A DNA stretch of 64,000 bases, taken from NCBI RefSeq assembly GCF_019933155.2, contig NZ_CP082944.1, positions 2,234,001-2,298,000 on the forward strand, in the 5' to 3' direction. The first letter of the stretch is position 1; every line of letters begins with the position of its first letter. Below are positions 19,569 to 29,613 of the stretch, piece after piece. The notes beneath the pieces were generated by a model. The model was not told the origin of the DNA and did no database searches. It saw nothing but the letters and a program-made list of their open reading frames with translations. The stretch is from Metabacillus dongyingensis (GTDB taxonomy: Bacteria > Bacillota > Bacilli > Bacillales > Bacillaceae). The translations under genes and the position numbers were made by a program.

Positions 19569-21746
19569 ATGACGAAAATGAGAGTTTACGAATATGCAAA
19601 AAAACAAAACTTATCCAGCAAGGATGTTATAACAGCCTTGCAGAGTATGAATGTTGAAGTCAGCAACCATATGTCAACAATTGATGATCATGTAATCGTC
19701 AAACTGGACGGAAAATACAAGGCAGATAAGAATGAAACAACAAAATCCATTTCTGTCAAACAAAGGGAAGATCACAAAACGCCTATGCAAAAACAAGAGA
19801 ATACTAACAACACAAAACCGGCTAATCCAACTAAACCAGCAGCAAAAAGCGGCAGCAAGCCGTTTAATCAGCAGGGAAAATCAAACAATAACCGCAATAA
19901 CAATAACAAGAAAAATTTCGGGAATAAGAAAAACAACAGCAGCAATCAGCGCAGACCGCAAGGCGGAGCTCCTGTACAGCCTAAAAAAGAATTGCCAAGC
20001 AAAATTACATTTACAGGCAGCCTTACAGTAGGTGAATTAGCAGGCAAGCTTCATAAAGAGCCTTCTGAAATCATTAAAAAGTTATTCATGCTTGGCGTAA
20101 TGGCAACAATCAATCAGGATCTTGATAAAGATTCAATCGAATTGATTGCCGGCGAGTATGGTGTGGAAGTTGAAGAAGTGATTGTTTTTGATGTAACTGA
20201 ATTTGAAGGCTATGCAACAGAGGATCAAGAAGATCAGCTTCAAATCCGTCCGCCGGTTGTTACGATTATGGGTCACGTTGACCATGGTAAAACAACTCTG
20301 CTCGACTCAATTCGAAATACAAAAGTTACAGCAGGCGAAGCTGGCGGTATCACTCAGCATATCGGCGCGTATCAGGTTGTTGTAAACAACAAAAAAATTA
20401 CATTCCTTGATACTCCGGGACATGCTGCATTTACAACGATGCGTGCCCGCGGTGCTCAAGTAACAGATATTACAATCCTAGTTGTTGCTGCAGATGATGG
20501 CGTTATGCCTCAAACAGTGGAAGCTATCAGCCATGCAAAAGCGGCTGAAGTTCCAATCATTGTCGCTGTAAACAAAATGGATAAAGAATCAGCAAACCCT
20601 GACCGCGTGATGCAGGAGCTGACTGAATACGGTTTAGTATCAGAAGCATGGGGCGGGGACACGATTTTTGTTCCGCTTTCAGCCTTATCAGGTGATGGAA
20701 TTGAAGAATTGCTTGAAATGATCCTGCTTGTAAGTGAAGTAGAAGAATGGAAAGCAAATCCTAATCGGGCAGCGACAGGAACTGTTATTGAAGCACAGCT
20801 TGATAAAGGCCGCGGTTCAGTAGCGACACTTCTTGTACAAAATGGAACACTGCGTGTTGGCGACTCAATTGTAGTAGGTAATACATTCGGCCGCGTCCGT
20901 GCAATGGTTAATGATCTTGGCCGCCGCGTGAAGGAAGTAGGTCCATCTACCCCTGTAGAAATTACAGGCCTCAGTGATGTGCCGCAGGCAGGCGATCAGT
21001 TCATGGTGTTCACTGATGAGAAAAAAGCCCGTCAAGTTGGAGAAGCGCGTGCAAGCAAACAGCTTGATGAACAGCGTAAAGAAGGCGCGAAACTAAGCCT
21101 TGATGACCTGTTTGAACAAATTAAACAGGGCGATATCAAAGATATCAACCTTATCGTAAAAGCGGATGTTCAAGGATCTGCTGAAGCTTTAGCTGCATCT
21201 CTTCAAAAAATTGATGTAGAAGGCGTTAAAGTAAAAATCATCCTGACAGGCGTTGGAGCAATTACTGAATCTGACATTATTTTAGCATCTGCTTCAAATG
21301 CGATTGTTATCGGATTTAACGTTCGCCCTGATGGGAATGCTAAAAGAACGGCTGATGCAGAAAAAGTAGACATTCGTCTGCACCGCATCATCTATAAAGT
21401 AATTGAAGAGATTGAGGCAGCGATGAAGGGAATGCTTGACCCTGAATTTGAAGAAAAAGTCATTGGTCAAGTTGAAGTTCGTCAAACAATTAAAGTATCT
21501 AAGATCGGTACAATTGCCGGTTCATATGTGACTGACGGCAAAATCACCCGCGACAGCAGCATCCGCGTTATTCGTGACGGAGTAGTCGTATTTGAAGGTG
21601 AAGTAGACGTTCTGAAACGATTTAAAGATGATGTAAAAGAAGTTGCGCAAAACTATGAGTGCGGTATTACAATTAAAAACTTCAATGATATTAAAGAAGG
21701 AGATATCATCGAAGCATACGTCATGCAGGAAATTGAGCGCAAGTGA
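19569..21746 (+). CDS. infB: Translation initiation factor IF-2
   Basis: A 725-residue GTPase that delivers initiator tRNA. The N-terminal part starts [20 protein letters not shown] and continues into a low-complexity Asn/Lys/Gln-rich linker (about residues 75-140). The second IF2-N domain precedes the G domain with [12 protein letters not shown] (about 235), DTPGHAAF and NKMD, then domains II to IV. B. subtilis makes a shorter IF2 from an internal start; I cannot tell whether that occurs here. The end overlaps ylxP by 4 bases. Confidence 0.98.
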   Translation: MTKMRVYEYAKKQNLSSKDVITALQSMNVEVSNHMSTIDDHVIVKLDGKYKADKNETTKSISVKQREDHKTPMQKQENTNNTKPANPTKPAAKSGSKPFNQQGKSNNNRNNNNKKNFGNKKNNSSNQRRPQGGAPVQPKKELPSKITFTGSLTVGELAGKLHKEPSEIIKKLFMLGVMATINQDLDKDSIELIAGEYGVEVEEVIVFDVTEFEGYATEDQEDQLQIRPPVVTIMGHVDHGKTTLLDSIRNTKVTAGEAGGITQHIGAYQVVVNNKKITFLDTPGHAAFTTMRARGAQVTDITILVVAADDGVMPQTVEAISHAKAAEVPIIVAVNKMDKESANPDRVMQELTEYGLVSEAWGGDTIFVPLSALSGDGIEELLEMILLVSEVEEWKANPNRAATGTVIEAQLDKGRGSVATLLVQNGTLRVGDSIVVGNTFGRVRAMVNDLGRRVKEVGPSTPVEITGLSDVPQAGDQFMVFTDEKKARQVGEARASKQLDEQRKEGAKLSLDDLFEQIKQGDIKDINLIVKADVQGSAEALAASLQKIDVEGVKVKIILTGVGAITESDIILASASNAIVIGFNVRPDGNAKRTADAEKVDIRLHRIIYKVIEEIEAAMKGMLDPEFEEKVIGQVEVRQTIKVSKIGTIAGSYVTDGKITRDSSIRVIRDGVVVFEGEVDVLKRFKDDVKEVAQNYECGITIKNFNDIKEGDIIEAYVMQEIERK

Positions 21747-22021
21747 TTGGATATGCAGAGTGTGAGTGCATCATTTATGATGCACAATCATTGAAGGACA
21801 AACGGGCTGTTTTACAGCGCATTTTGATGAGACTGAAGCAGAGGCACAATGTCTCTGTTTCAGAAATTGATTTTCAGGATACCTGGCAGAGAACCAAGAT
21901 TGGCATCGTCGCCATCACATCAAATAAAGTTCAAACGGAAAAGGAATTGAACAAAGCGCTTGCTATGATTGATTCTTTTCCTGAAATTGAACGCGCTGTA
22001 ACCTCGTTTGATTGGCTTTAA
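21743..22021 (+). CDS. ylxP: DUF503 family protein YlxP
   Basis: A 92-residue protein of a conserved family without settled function. It reads [25 protein letters not shown] and ends in [15 protein letters not shown]. The GTG start overlaps the infB stop in GTGA, a translational-coupling arrangement. It is found between infB and rbfA across Firmicutes, so a link to ribosome assembly is possible but is inference from context only. Confidence 0.92.
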   Translation: MIGYAECECIIYDAQSLKDKRAVLQRILMRLKQRHNVSVSEIDFQDTWQRTKIGIVAITSNKVQTEKELNKALAMIDSFPEIERAVTSFDWL

Positions 22022-22036
22022 CAGTGAGGTGATAGC

Positions 22037-22393
22037 ATGAGTTTACGAGCGAACAGAGTCGGCGAACAAATGAAAAAGGAATTAGGCGAGATCATCAGCA
22101 GGAAAATTAAAGATCCCCGCATCGGATTTGTTACGGTGACAGATGTAAGAGTTTCCGGAGATCTGCAAATTGCAAAAGTCTACATTTCAGTTCTTGGAGA
22201 TGAAGAAAAGAGAGAAAACACTTTAAAAGGCCTTGCAAAAGCAAAAGGCTTTATCCGTTCTGAAATCGGACAGCGCATAAGGCTGAGAAAAACGCCTGAA
22301 ATCCTTTTTGAATTTGATGAATCCGTTGATTATGGGAACCGGATCGAAACACTGATCCACGAAATTAATCAAGAAAACAAGCAGGAAGATTAA
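22037..22393 (+). CDS. rbfA: Ribosome-binding factor A
   Basis: RbfA, 118 residues, a KH-fold assembly factor for the 30S subunit involved in 16S rRNA 5'-end maturation and cold adaptation. Typical blocks are [40 protein letters not shown] (in parts) and [23 protein letters not shown]. It follows ylxP by 15 bases with GAGGTGAT as ribosome binding site. A terminator-like hairpin comes after it, although truB is normally part of the same run. Confidence 0.97.
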   Translation: MSLRANRVGEQMKKELGEIISRKIKDPRIGFVTVTDVRVSGDLQIAKVYISVLGDEEKRENTLKGLAKAKGFIRSEIGQRIRLRKTPEILFEFDESVDYGNRIETLIHEINQENKQED

Positions 22394-22400
22394 AAGGAGA

Positions 22401-22424
22401 GGATAGACATCAGTCTATCCTTTT
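22401..22424 (+). terminator. Hairpin after rbfA, probable weak terminator
   Basis: GGATAGAC (22401-22408) pairs perfectly with GTCTATCC (22413-22420) around ATCA and is followed by only four U, then CGTTT. It probably gives partial termination before truB. Confidence 0.65.
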
Positions 22425-22467
22425 CGTTTATGTATTCTTAAATGAGCAGAAGGGCGGAAAGTGAGCA

Positions 22468-23382
22468 ATGGAAGGTGTTTTGTTAATAAATAAGCCTGCT
22501 GGAATGACCTCTCATGATTGCGTGGCCAAAATGAGAAGGATTGCCAAAACGAAAAAAATCGGACATACAGGGACGCTTGATCCGGATGTTACAGGGGTTC
22601 TGCCTGTGTGTATTGGTCGTGCAACAAAGATAGTTGAATACTTAACTGCAGCATCAAAGACATATGAAGCAGAAGTTACTTTAGGCTTCTCAACGACCAC
22701 AGAGGATGCGTCTGGCGAAGTTGTTGAAAAGAAAATAGTGGACACTGTCATTACTATGAAAGATGCCGAAGAAGCGCTGCACGCTTTGACAGGTGAGATT
22801 GATCAGGTTCCTCCGATGTATTCGGCAGTGAAAATAGGCGGAAAAAAATTGTACGAATACGCCAGAGCAGGACAGACGATTGAGAGGCCAAAAAGAAAAA
22901 TCAGAATTCATGAGATGACAATCTTATCAGACATAGAAGCTAAAGAAGACACGGTTTCTTTTCGTTTTAAAGTTCGATGTTCCAAAGGTACATATGTAAG
23001 AACACTTGCTGTGATGATCGGCGAACAATTGGGCTATCCTGCCCATATGTCACATTTGATCAGAACAGCATCAGGTCCGTTTTTAATTGATCAATGCCAC
23101 ACCTTTGAAGAAATTGAAAAAAAGGCAGATGAGAGCAGCCTGCAGGATATTCTTATTCCAATCAGCACAGCATTAAATCATTTGCCCAAAATGTCCATAA
23201 ATGATACATTAGCAAAGAAAGTGAAAAATGGTGCTGTGCTTGAGGTTCCGGCTGGTTTTGAACATGTTGCGGCTGAAGATTCGATTGCCGTATATGATGA
23301 ACAGGGAACTTGCCTCGCGATTTATAAGCAGCATCCTGAAAAACCTCACTTCCTTAAACCTTCCAAAGTCCTTGTCATCTGA
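22468..23382 (+). CDS. truB: tRNA pseudouridine(55) synthase TruB
   Basis: A 304-residue enzyme that makes pseudouridine 55 in the T-loop of tRNAs. The catalytic motif GHTGTLDPDVTG contains Asp38; KTYEAEVTLGFST, PPMYSAVKIGGKKLYEYAR and CSKGTYVRTLA are also typical. A C-terminal PUA-like segment completes it. AGGGCGGAAAGTG upstream provides a loosely matching ribosome binding site for ATG 22468. It is followed by ribF, the usual pair. Confidence 0.97.
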   Translation: MEGVLLINKPAGMTSHDCVAKMRRIAKTKKIGHTGTLDPDVTGVLPVCIGRATKIVEYLTAASKTYEAEVTLGFSTTTEDASGEVVEKKIVDTVITMKDAEEALHALTGEIDQVPPMYSAVKIGGKKLYEYARAGQTIERPKRKIRIHEMTILSDIEAKEDTVSFRFKVRCSKGTYVRTLAVMIGEQLGYPAHMSHLIRTASGPFLIDQCHTFEEIEKKADESSLQDILIPISTALNHLPKMSINDTLAKKVKNGAVLEVPAGFEHVAAEDSIAVYDEQGTCLAIYKQHPEKPHFLKPSKVLVI

Positions 23383-23423
23383 CCTGGCGGGAAGAAAGCT
23401 GATACAGAAAAGGTGAAACACGA

Positions 23424-24374
23424 GTGAAAACGATCAAACTAACGCATCCGCACTCTTTAAATGACATAGAAATGCCCCAGCTGGCAATGGCTCTTGGCTA
23501 TTTTGACGGCGTTCATCGCGGGCATCAGGAAGTTATCTTGACAGCTAAAAAAACAGCAGAAGAAAAAGGATTAAAAAGTGCAGTTATGACGTTTGATCCT
23601 CATCCTTCGGTCGTTTTAAGAAAAAATATTCAGCATGTCGAGGCCATTACAACTCTGCAGGATAAAATTGATTTAATTGAAAAGCTTGAAATTGATTATC
23701 TTTTTATCGTGCAATTTTCCGAGGACTTTGCAGCACTGCTGCCCCAGGAATTCGTTGACCAATACATTATCAGGCTGAATGTAAAGCACGTAATAGCAGG
23801 CTTTGATTATTCTTATGGAAGGCTTGGCAAAGGAACGATGGAATCCTTGCCGTTTCATTCAAGAAGCGCTTTTGAACAAACGACAATCAGCAAGCAGACA
23901 GATCATGACCGCAAAATCAGTTCAACTCTGATCAGAGAGGTGCTGAGAAGCGGGGATGTCGAGTATGCTTCACGCCTTCTAAACAGGCCGCACAGAGTAA
24001 ACGGCACAGTTATACACGGAGATAAGCGAGGCCGGACGATTGGCTTTCCAACGGCAAATATAGAGCTTGACGGGGCATACATAATCCCTCCGACAGGGGT
24101 GTACGCGGTCAGATTTCAAATAGACGATGAGGTTTATAACGGGGTATGCAATATTGGCTACAAACCAACCTTTTATGATGAAAAAAAAGTAAAACCAAGC
24201 ATTGAAGTCCATATTTTTGAGTTTAATAAATCTATATATGGAAAGAATGTTTCTATATTCTGGTATAAACGGATAAGAAGCGAGCAAAAATTCAGTTCGA
24301 TCGACGAACTGATCGAGCAAATTGGAAAAGATAAAGCTTCCGCTGAGCAATTTTTTCAAGATCTGCAAGATTAA
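23424..24374 (+). CDS. ribF: Bifunctional riboflavin kinase / FAD synthetase
   Basis: A 316-residue protein (ribC in B. subtilis). The N-terminal FMN adenylyltransferase domain has ALGYFDGVHRGHQ and FDPHPS and ISSTLIREVLRSG; the C-terminal riboflavin kinase has GDKRGRTIGFPTANIEL and PPTGVYAV, YNGVCNIGYKPTF and IEVHIFEF. It makes FMN and then FAD from riboflavin. It starts with GTG 23424 behind AAAAGGTGAAA. There is no FMN riboswitch upstream, as expected for this gene. Confidence 0.97.
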   Translation: MKTIKLTHPHSLNDIEMPQLAMALGYFDGVHRGHQEVILTAKKTAEEKGLKSAVMTFDPHPSVVLRKNIQHVEAITTLQDKIDLIEKLEIDYLFIVQFSEDFAALLPQEFVDQYIIRLNVKHVIAGFDYSYGRLGKGTMESLPFHSRSAFEQTTISKQTDHDRKISSTLIREVLRSGDVEYASRLLNRPHRVNGTVIHGDKRGRTIGFPTANIELDGAYIIPPTGVYAVRFQIDDEVYNGVCNIGYKPTFYDEKKVKPSIEVHIFEFNKSIYGKNVSIFWYKRIRSEQKFSSIDELIEQIGKDKASAEQFFQDLQD

Positions 24375-24377
24375 CAC

Positions 24378-24406
24378 TTGCCTTCTGCCCGGAAAAATAG
24401 TATTCT
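24378..24406 (+). promoter_or_regulatory. rpsO promoter and S15 leader
   Basis: TTGCCT (24378-24383), 17-bp spacer, TATTCT (24401-24406): a good sigma-A promoter that starts 4 bases after ribF. It leaves a leader of about 85 nt before rpsO. In B. subtilis and Geobacillus S15 represses its own mRNA by binding such a leader. Here the leader has a TTGCTTGG / CCAACG / GCTCGG pattern that could form the required junction, but I could not fold it. Confidence 0.65.
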
Positions 24407-24498
24407 AATAAATGTAACTTTTATAACCATTGCTTGGCAGAACGATTCACCAACGTTTGCTCGGTAATTGGGGTTTTTAAATGAAGGAGGTGAATAGG

Positions 24499-24768
24499 AT
24501 GGCAATCACTCAAGAACGTAAGAATGAAATTATCACTGAGTACAGAACGCATGATACGGACACTGGTTCTCCAGAAGTTCAAATCGCTATCCTAACTGAG
24601 GATATTAACAATCTTAATGGACATTTACGTGTTCATAAGAAAGACCACCATTCACGTCGCGGTCTTTTGAAAATGGTAGGTAAACGCCGTAATCTTTTGA
24701 CGTACCTGCGCAATAAAGACGTAACTCGTTATCGTGACCTAATCAACAAGCTTGGTTTACGCCGATAA
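24499..24768 (+). CDS. rpsO: 30S ribosomal protein S15
   Basis: S15 is 89 residues, begins [19 protein letters not shown] and contains the 16S-binding surface [34 protein letters not shown] (in parts). It is a primary binder of the 16S central domain. ATG 24499 is preferred to 24481: AAGGAGGTG lies between the two and all S15 proteins start at MAIT/MALT. A terminator follows at once. Confidence 0.98.
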   Translation: MAITQERKNEIITEYRTHDTDTGSPEVQIAILTEDINNLNGHLRVHKKDHHSRRGLLKMVGKRRNLLTYLRNKDVTRYRDLINKLGLRR

Positions 24769-24774
24769 TCTTTG

Positions 24775-24800
24775 AAAAGCGGGAGAATTCCCGCTTTTTT
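24775..24800 (+). terminator. rpsO terminator
   Basis: AAAAGCGGGA pairs with TCCCGCTTTT around a short AT-rich loop, followed by further U. It is a strong intrinsic terminator. Confidence 0.92.
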
Positions 24801-24811
24801 AGTGTATTAAA

Positions 24812-24905
24812 ATAAGAATAGCAAAAACGCCCAGGACAGATCCGTTCTGACTGAGGACCTACGTGCTGCAGCTGAACACGAAAGCGGAAATTTATCTATT
24901 CTTAT
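24812..24905 (+). ncRNA. Candidate structured RNA between rpsO and pnpA
   Basis: ATAAGAATAG (24812-24821) and CTATTCTTAT (24896-24905) are perfect 10-bp inverted repeats that enclose 74 nt. Inside, CAGGAC can pair with GTTCTG (near 24832-24848) and CGTG with CACG (near 24872-24890), giving a multi-branched fold. The right arm can alternatively pair with ATAAGA just downstream (about 24915-24920). It lies after the rpsO terminator and before the predicted pnpA promoter, so how it would be transcribed is unclear. I do not recognise a known RNA family. Confidence 0.35.
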
Positions 24906-24935
24906 CGATTAATAATAAGATATTCACGCGATCTA

Positions 24936-24964
24936 TTTACATACCGGAATAACATTGATATGTT
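24936..24964 (+). promoter_or_regulatory. Predicted pnpA promoter
   Basis: TTTACA (24936-24941), 17-bp spacer and TATGTT (24959-24964). The leader would be about 65 nt. Confidence 0.5.
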
Positions 24965-25035
24965 GAAATTAAATGGTTCATAATAATACATAAATGTATG
25001 TTGTGACTTATATGACGAGAGGAGTTCATTCTTAT

Positions 25036-27153
25036 ATGGGACAAGAAAAACAAGTGTTCTCCATTGATTGGGCTGGAAGAGAATTGACCGTTGAAGTTGG
25101 CCAGCTGGCAAAACAGGCTAACGGCGCGGCACTGATCCGCTATGGAGACACAGCTGTATTAAGTACAGCAACAGCATCAAAAGAACCGAAAACAGTTGAT
25201 TTTTTCCCGTTAACTGTCAATTATGAAGAGCGCCTTTATGCAGTTGGTAAAATTCCTGGTGGATTTATAAAACGCGAAGGCCGTCCAAGTGAAAAAGCAA
25301 TCCTTGCAAGCCGTCTGATTGACCGTCCATTGCGACCATTGTTTGCTGACGGTTTCCGAAATGAAGTCCAGGTTGTCAGCATTGTAATGAGTGTCGATCA
25401 GGACTGTTCATCTGAAATGGCAGCAATGTTCGGGTCATCCCTTGCTTTAACTGTATCTGACATTCCGTTTGAAGGTCCGATTGCAGGTGTAGTTGTCGGC
25501 CGTGCAGATGATCAATTTATCATCAATCCTACAGTTGAACAAATGGATAAAAGTGATATCAATCTAATTGTAGCAGGAACAAAAGATGCTATTAACATGG
25601 TAGAAGCAGGAGCTAATGAAGTACCTGAAGAAACAATGCTTGAGGCGATCATGTTCGGTCATAATGAAATCAAACGTCTGATTGCATTCCAAGAAGAGAT
25701 TGCAGCTCAAGTCGGGAAAGCAAAAACAGAAGTGAAACTATATGTTCTTGATGCGGATCTTGAGACAAGCATTCGTGAAATGGCAGAAAAAGACTTGCTG
25801 TCAGCAATTCAAGTGCAGGAAAAACATGCACGCGAAGAAGCAATAAATGAAGTAAAGAAAACAGTAGTAGCCCATTTTGAAGAGCAGGAAGCAGAAGCTG
25901 ACACTCTTAAACAAGTGAAAGAAATCCTTTCTAAATTAGTCAAACAAGAAGTCCGCCGCCTGATCACTGAAGATAAGGTCCGCCCGGATGGCCGAAAAAT
26001 TGATGAGATCCGCCCTCTTTCTTCAGAAGTCGGCTTGTTATCCCGCACACATGGTTCAGGTCTGTTCACACGCGGGCAAACTCAGGCTCTCAGCATTTGT
26101 ACGCTTGGAGCACTTGGAGATGTCCAGATTCTTGATGGTCTTGGCATTGAAGAAACAAAACGCTTTATGCATCATTACAATTTCCCGCTGTTCAGCGTAG
26201 GGGAAACTGGATTTATGCGCGGACCTGGACGCCGTGAAATCGGTCATGGAGCGCTCGGCGAAAGAGCTCTTGAGCCTGTTATTCCTTCAGAAAAGGATTT
26301 CCCGTACACAGTCCGTCTTGTATCAGAAGTTCTTGAATCAAACGGTTCAACATCACAAGCAAGTATTTGCGCAAGCACACTTGCCATGATGGATGCCGGT
26401 GTTCCGCTTAAAGCTCCTGTAGCAGGAATTGCAATGGGCCTTGTGAAGTCAGGAGAGCATTACTCTGTGCTGACTGATATTCAGGGAATGGAAGACCACC
26501 TTGGAGATATGGACTTTAAAGTTGCAGGTACAGCTAAAGGCGTAACTGCCCTTCAAATGGATATTAAAATTGAGGGATTATCCCGTGAAATTTTAGAAGA
26601 AGCTCTTTTGCAGGCTAAAAAAGGACGCATGGAAATCCTTGATTCAATGCTTGCAACAATTAAAGAGCCGCGTACAGAGCTTTCTCAGTATGCTCCTAAA
26701 ATCTTAATGATGGCGATTAACCCTGATAAAATCCGAGATGTAATTGGTCCAAGCGGTAAACAAATCAATAAAATCATCGAAGAAACTGGCGTTAAGATTG
26801 ACATTGAACAAGACGGAACGGTCTTTATTTCTTCAACGAATGAGGAAATGAATCAAAAAGCGAAACAAATTATTGAAGACATTGTCCGCGAAGTTGTTGT
26901 TGGACAAATGTATTTAGGAAAAGTGAAGCGCGTTGAAAAGTTCGGTGCTTTCGTTGAAATATTCAATGGCAAAGACGGTTTAGTACACATTTCTGAACTC
27001 GCAGAAGAGCGCGTTGGAAAAGTTGAGGATGTTGTTAAAATCGGTGATGAGTTGCTTGTGAAGGTAACTGAAATTGATAAACAAGGTCGTGTCAATCTTT
27101 CTAGAAAAGCAGTTCTTCGTGACGAGAAAGAAAAAGAAAAGCAAAATTCTTAA
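25036..27153 (+). CDS. pnpA: Polyribonucleotide nucleotidyltransferase (PNPase)
   Basis: A 705-residue 3'-5' phosphorolytic exonuclease, the same length as in B. subtilis. It has two RNase PH domains separated by an all-helical region; the second carries [13 protein letters not shown] and [21 protein letters not shown] (near catalytic aspartates). A KH domain ([18 protein letters not shown]) and an S1 domain ([13 protein letters not shown], here [21 protein letters not shown]) end it. ATG 25036 follows AGAGGAG; the upstream in-frame ATG at 24994 lacks a ribosome binding site. PNPase degrades mRNA and supports DNA repair and competence. Confidence 0.98.
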   Translation: MGQEKQVFSIDWAGRELTVEVGQLAKQANGAALIRYGDTAVLSTATASKEPKTVDFFPLTVNYEERLYAVGKIPGGFIKREGRPSEKAILASRLIDRPLRPLFADGFRNEVQVVSIVMSVDQDCSSEMAAMFGSSLALTVSDIPFEGPIAGVVVGRADDQFIINPTVEQMDKSDINLIVAGTKDAINMVEAGANEVPEETMLEAIMFGHNEIKRLIAFQEEIAAQVGKAKTEVKLYVLDADLETSIREMAEKDLLSAIQVQEKHAREEAINEVKKTVVAHFEEQEAEADTLKQVKEILSKLVKQEVRRLITEDKVRPDGRKIDEIRPLSSEVGLLSRTHGSGLFTRGQTQALSICTLGALGDVQILDGLGIEETKRFMHHYNFPLFSVGETGFMRGPGRREIGHGALGERALEPVIPSEKDFPYTVRLVSEVLESNGSTSQASICASTLAMMDAGVPLKAPVAGIAMGLVKSGEHYSVLTDIQGMEDHLGDMDFKVAGTAKGVTALQMDIKIEGLSREILEEALLQAKKGRMEILDSMLATIKEPRTELSQYAPKILMMAINPDKIRDVIGPSGKQINKIIEETGVKIDIEQDGTVFISSTNEEMNQKAKQIIEDIVREVVVGQMYLGKVKRVEKFGAFVEIFNGKDGLVHISELAEERVGKVEDVVKIGDELLVKVTEIDKQGRVNLSRKAVLRDEKEKEKQNS

Positions 27154-27158
27154 AGTGT

Positions 27159-27190
27159 AGAAGCCAGGGAAGCTAGTCTGGCTTCTTTTT
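27159..27190 (+). terminator. pnpA terminator
   Basis: AGAAGCCAG (27159-27167) pairs with CTGGCTTCT (27178-27186), 10-base loop, then a T-rich run. Confidence 0.88.
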
Positions 27191-27277
27191 GCTTTTTCTC
27201 CTTTTTTTGCATCTATTGCACATGTTCTACCTTGTCCCCTTCGTACATATTTTCTAGTAAAAAGGGGGAAGACAAAC

Positions 27278-28237
27278 ATGAAGAGGTTCCATTATTTAAG
27301 CGTCGCGCTCATATTGATCATAACTGCTGCTCTCATTCAGAATCCATATACAACAGCCTATGTGTCTACAATGAAATTTGAAGATGTTTCAGCTGTAAAG
27401 CAGCCCGATGAACTCTACCAGACAATCGCTGCAAAGGTGAAGGATTATGAAAAGCCGGCACAGGATGCTCAAATACATACGGTCTGGAAAGCGACTCCTG
27501 GCTACAATGGCCTAACCATTGATATTGATGAGTCGTATGAGAAGATGAAGAAAATAGGAAAATTTGATGAAAAGCAGATTGTCTTTAAGCAGGTAAAGCC
27601 AAAAGTGCACTTATCTGATCTGCCTCCAGCCCCAATTTACAGAGGGCATCCTGATAAAACGATGGTTTCCTTTCTCATTAATGTTGCCTGGGGCAATGAA
27701 TATCTTCCATCAATGCTTGAAGTGCTTGATAAGCATGGAGTAAAAGCCACCTTTTTCTTAGAAGGAAGATGGGCAAAAGAAAATCCTGCACTCGTTAAAA
27801 CAATAAAAGAGGCAGGTCATGAAATTGGGAATCATTCCTATTCCCATCCTGATATGGCAAGGATCACAACAGATCAAATCCGTAAACAGATTGGTTCAAC
27901 AAATGAGGTCATCAAAGAGATTACAGGTGCCGCTCCAGTGTGGTTCGCACCTCCAAGCGGAAGCTTCAGGCAGGATGTGATTACCGTAGCAGATGAATTT
28001 AAGATGGAGACAGTGCTTTGGTCCGTTGATACAATTGACTGGCAAAAGCCTGAGCCCGGCGTTTTAGTTGAACGTGTTCTTAAAAAGGTTCATAATGGTG
28101 CTATGATTCTCATGCATCCCACTGATTCCTCGTCGAGAAGTTTAGAAACATTGATTCAGTCAATTAAACAGAAGGGATATTCTTTCGGTTCTGTATCAAT
28201 GCTCTTGGATGAAGAACGGCTGCCGGCATCAAACTGA
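27278..28237 (+). CDS. ylxY: Polysaccharide deacetylase-like protein YlxY, active site degenerate
   Basis: A 319-residue protein with an N-terminal signal or anchor helix (about 5-25) and a NodB homology domain in the C-terminal half. The two metal-binding histidines are present in NHSYSHPD (His186, His190), and PPSGSFR and MHPTDSS match motifs 3 and 5. The first motif, normally TFDDG with the catalytic base and metal Asp, reads SFLINVAWGNEY from residue 131, so both aspartates are missing. Deacetylase activity is therefore doubtful. It follows pnpA as in B. subtilis and is probably exported or membrane-anchored. AAAGGGGGAAGA precedes ATG 27278. Confidence 0.88.
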   Translation: MKRFHYLSVALILIITAALIQNPYTTAYVSTMKFEDVSAVKQPDELYQTIAAKVKDYEKPAQDAQIHTVWKATPGYNGLTIDIDESYEKMKKIGKFDEKQIVFKQVKPKVHLSDLPPAPIYRGHPDKTMVSFLINVAWGNEYLPSMLEVLDKHGVKATFFLEGRWAKENPALVKTIKEAGHEIGNHSYSHPDMARITTDQIRKQIGSTNEVIKEITGAAPVWFAPPSGSFRQDVITVADEFKMETVLWSVDTIDWQKPEPGVLVERVLKKVHNGAMILMHPTDSSSRSLETLIQSIKQKGYSFGSVSMLLDEERLPASN

Positions 28238-28290
28238 CAAGTTTCACATATTCATCAGATCCATGGAGCTTACAGATAGGAGGAAAAAGA

Positions 28291-29532
28291 TTGATTAAAA
28301 AGTATACATGCCAAAATGGTGTAAGAATAGTGCTCGAAAATATCCCTCATGTTAGATCGGTTGCGATTGGGGTATGGATTGGAACAGGCTCAAGAAATGA
28401 AAATGAAAAAAACAATGGGATTTCTCACTTTTTAGAGCATATGTTTTTCAAGGGAACAAAAACAAGATCAGCACGTGAAATAGCTGAATCATTTGACAGC
28501 ATCGGAGGGCAAGTAAACGCTTTTACTTCCAAAGAATATACATGCTATTATGCGAAGGTGCTTGATGAACATTCAGATTATGCGCTCGAAGTCCTTGCAG
28601 ATATGTTCTTCAACTCAACGTTTGATGATATTGAACTGAAAAAAGAAAAAAATGTTGTATATGAAGAAATTAAAATGTATGAAGATACTCCTGACGATAT
28701 CGTACATGATTTGCTCAGCAAAGCTACATACGGTAATCATCCTCTTGGTTATCCGATCTTAGGAACGGAAGAAACGCTTGCCAAATTTGAAAGCGACACA
28801 TTAAGAGAGTATATGGATCAATATTATACTCCGGAGAATGTTGTGATTTCTGTAGCAGGCAATATTTCTGAGAGCTTTATTTCAGAAGTTGAAAAACAAT
28901 TCGGTTCGTTTGAAACGTCTCAAAAGGGAACTGAAGTCGGTGTACCGGCATTCATGAATCAGAAACTTGCGCGCAAAAAGGATACTGAGCAGGCTCACCT
29001 TTGCATCGGTTTTGACGGACTTCAAGTCGGACATGAAAAAATCTATGATTTAATCGTATTAAACAACGTTCTTGGCGGCAGCATGAGCTCAAGACTGTTC
29101 CAGGATGTCCGTGAGCAAAAAGGACTTGCCTATTCAGTCTTTTCCTATCACTCCTCATATCAGGATAATGGCATGCTGACGATTTACGGAGGCACAGGGC
29201 GTGCACAGCTTGATGTTCTTTTTGAAACGATCCAGGAAACGCTTGCTACATTAAAAAAAGAAGGCATAACTGCCAAAGAGCTCACAAACAGCATAGAACA
29301 AATGAAAGGCAATTTGATGCTAAGCTTAGAAAGCACAAACAGCCGCATGAGCCGAAACGGTAAGAATGAACTCCTTCTTGGGCGCCATCGCAGCCTGGAT
29401 GAAATGATCGAAATGATAAATGAAGTAACTGAAGATAATGTCAATGCTCTTGCAAAACAATTATTTACAGATGATTACTCCATTGCTCTGATCAGCCCGG
29501 ACGGAAAGCTTCCTTCTGCCTTAAAACAATAA
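28291..29532 (+). CDS. mlpA: M16 family zinc peptidase MlpA (YmxG)
   Basis: A 413-residue peptidase of the mitochondrial processing peptidase type. The inverted zinc motif HFLEHMFFKGT (H-x-x-E-H) is followed by the distal glutamate region EEIKMYEDTPDD. The C-terminal half has the non-catalytic M16 domain (GGSMSSRLFQDVREQKGLAYSV). It starts with TTG 28291 directly behind TAGGAGG, and the protein beginning IKKYTCQNGVRIV is normal for the family. In B. subtilis mlpA has been linked to control of extracellular protease genes; its substrate is unknown. Confidence 0.93.
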   Translation: MIKKYTCQNGVRIVLENIPHVRSVAIGVWIGTGSRNENEKNNGISHFLEHMFFKGTKTRSAREIAESFDSIGGQVNAFTSKEYTCYYAKVLDEHSDYALEVLADMFFNSTFDDIELKKEKNVVYEEIKMYEDTPDDIVHDLLSKATYGNHPLGYPILGTEETLAKFESDTLREYMDQYYTPENVVISVAGNISESFISEVEKQFGSFETSQKGTEVGVPAFMNQKLARKKDTEQAHLCIGFDGLQVGHEKIYDLIVLNNVLGGSMSSRLFQDVREQKGLAYSVFSYHSSYQDNGMLTIYGGTGRAQLDVLFETIQETLATLKKEGITAKELTNSIEQMKGNLMLSLESTNSRMSRNGKNELLLGRHRSLDEMIEMINEVTEDNVNALAKQLFTDDYSIALISPDGKLPSALKQ

Positions 29533-29538
29533 TCAGTC

Positions 29539-29572
29539 AAGACCTGCAGGCATCTTCCTGCAGGTCTTTTTT
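29539..29572 (+). terminator. mlpA terminator
   Basis: Perfect 12-bp stem AAGACCTGCAGG (29539-29550) and CCTGCAGGTCTT (29557-29568), then more U. Confidence 0.92.
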
Positions 29573-29613
29573 GTGTCCAAATGGATATATATGATAAAAA
29601 GGATGGTGATTTC

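Noticed and set aside
19732..20031. Plus-strand frame within infB (Lys/Gln-rich)
   Set aside because: It is an out-of-frame reading of the low-complexity linker of IF-2 without its own ribosome binding site.
23383..23423. FMN riboswitch at ribF
   Set aside because: Only 41 bases separate truB and ribF, so no aptamer fits.
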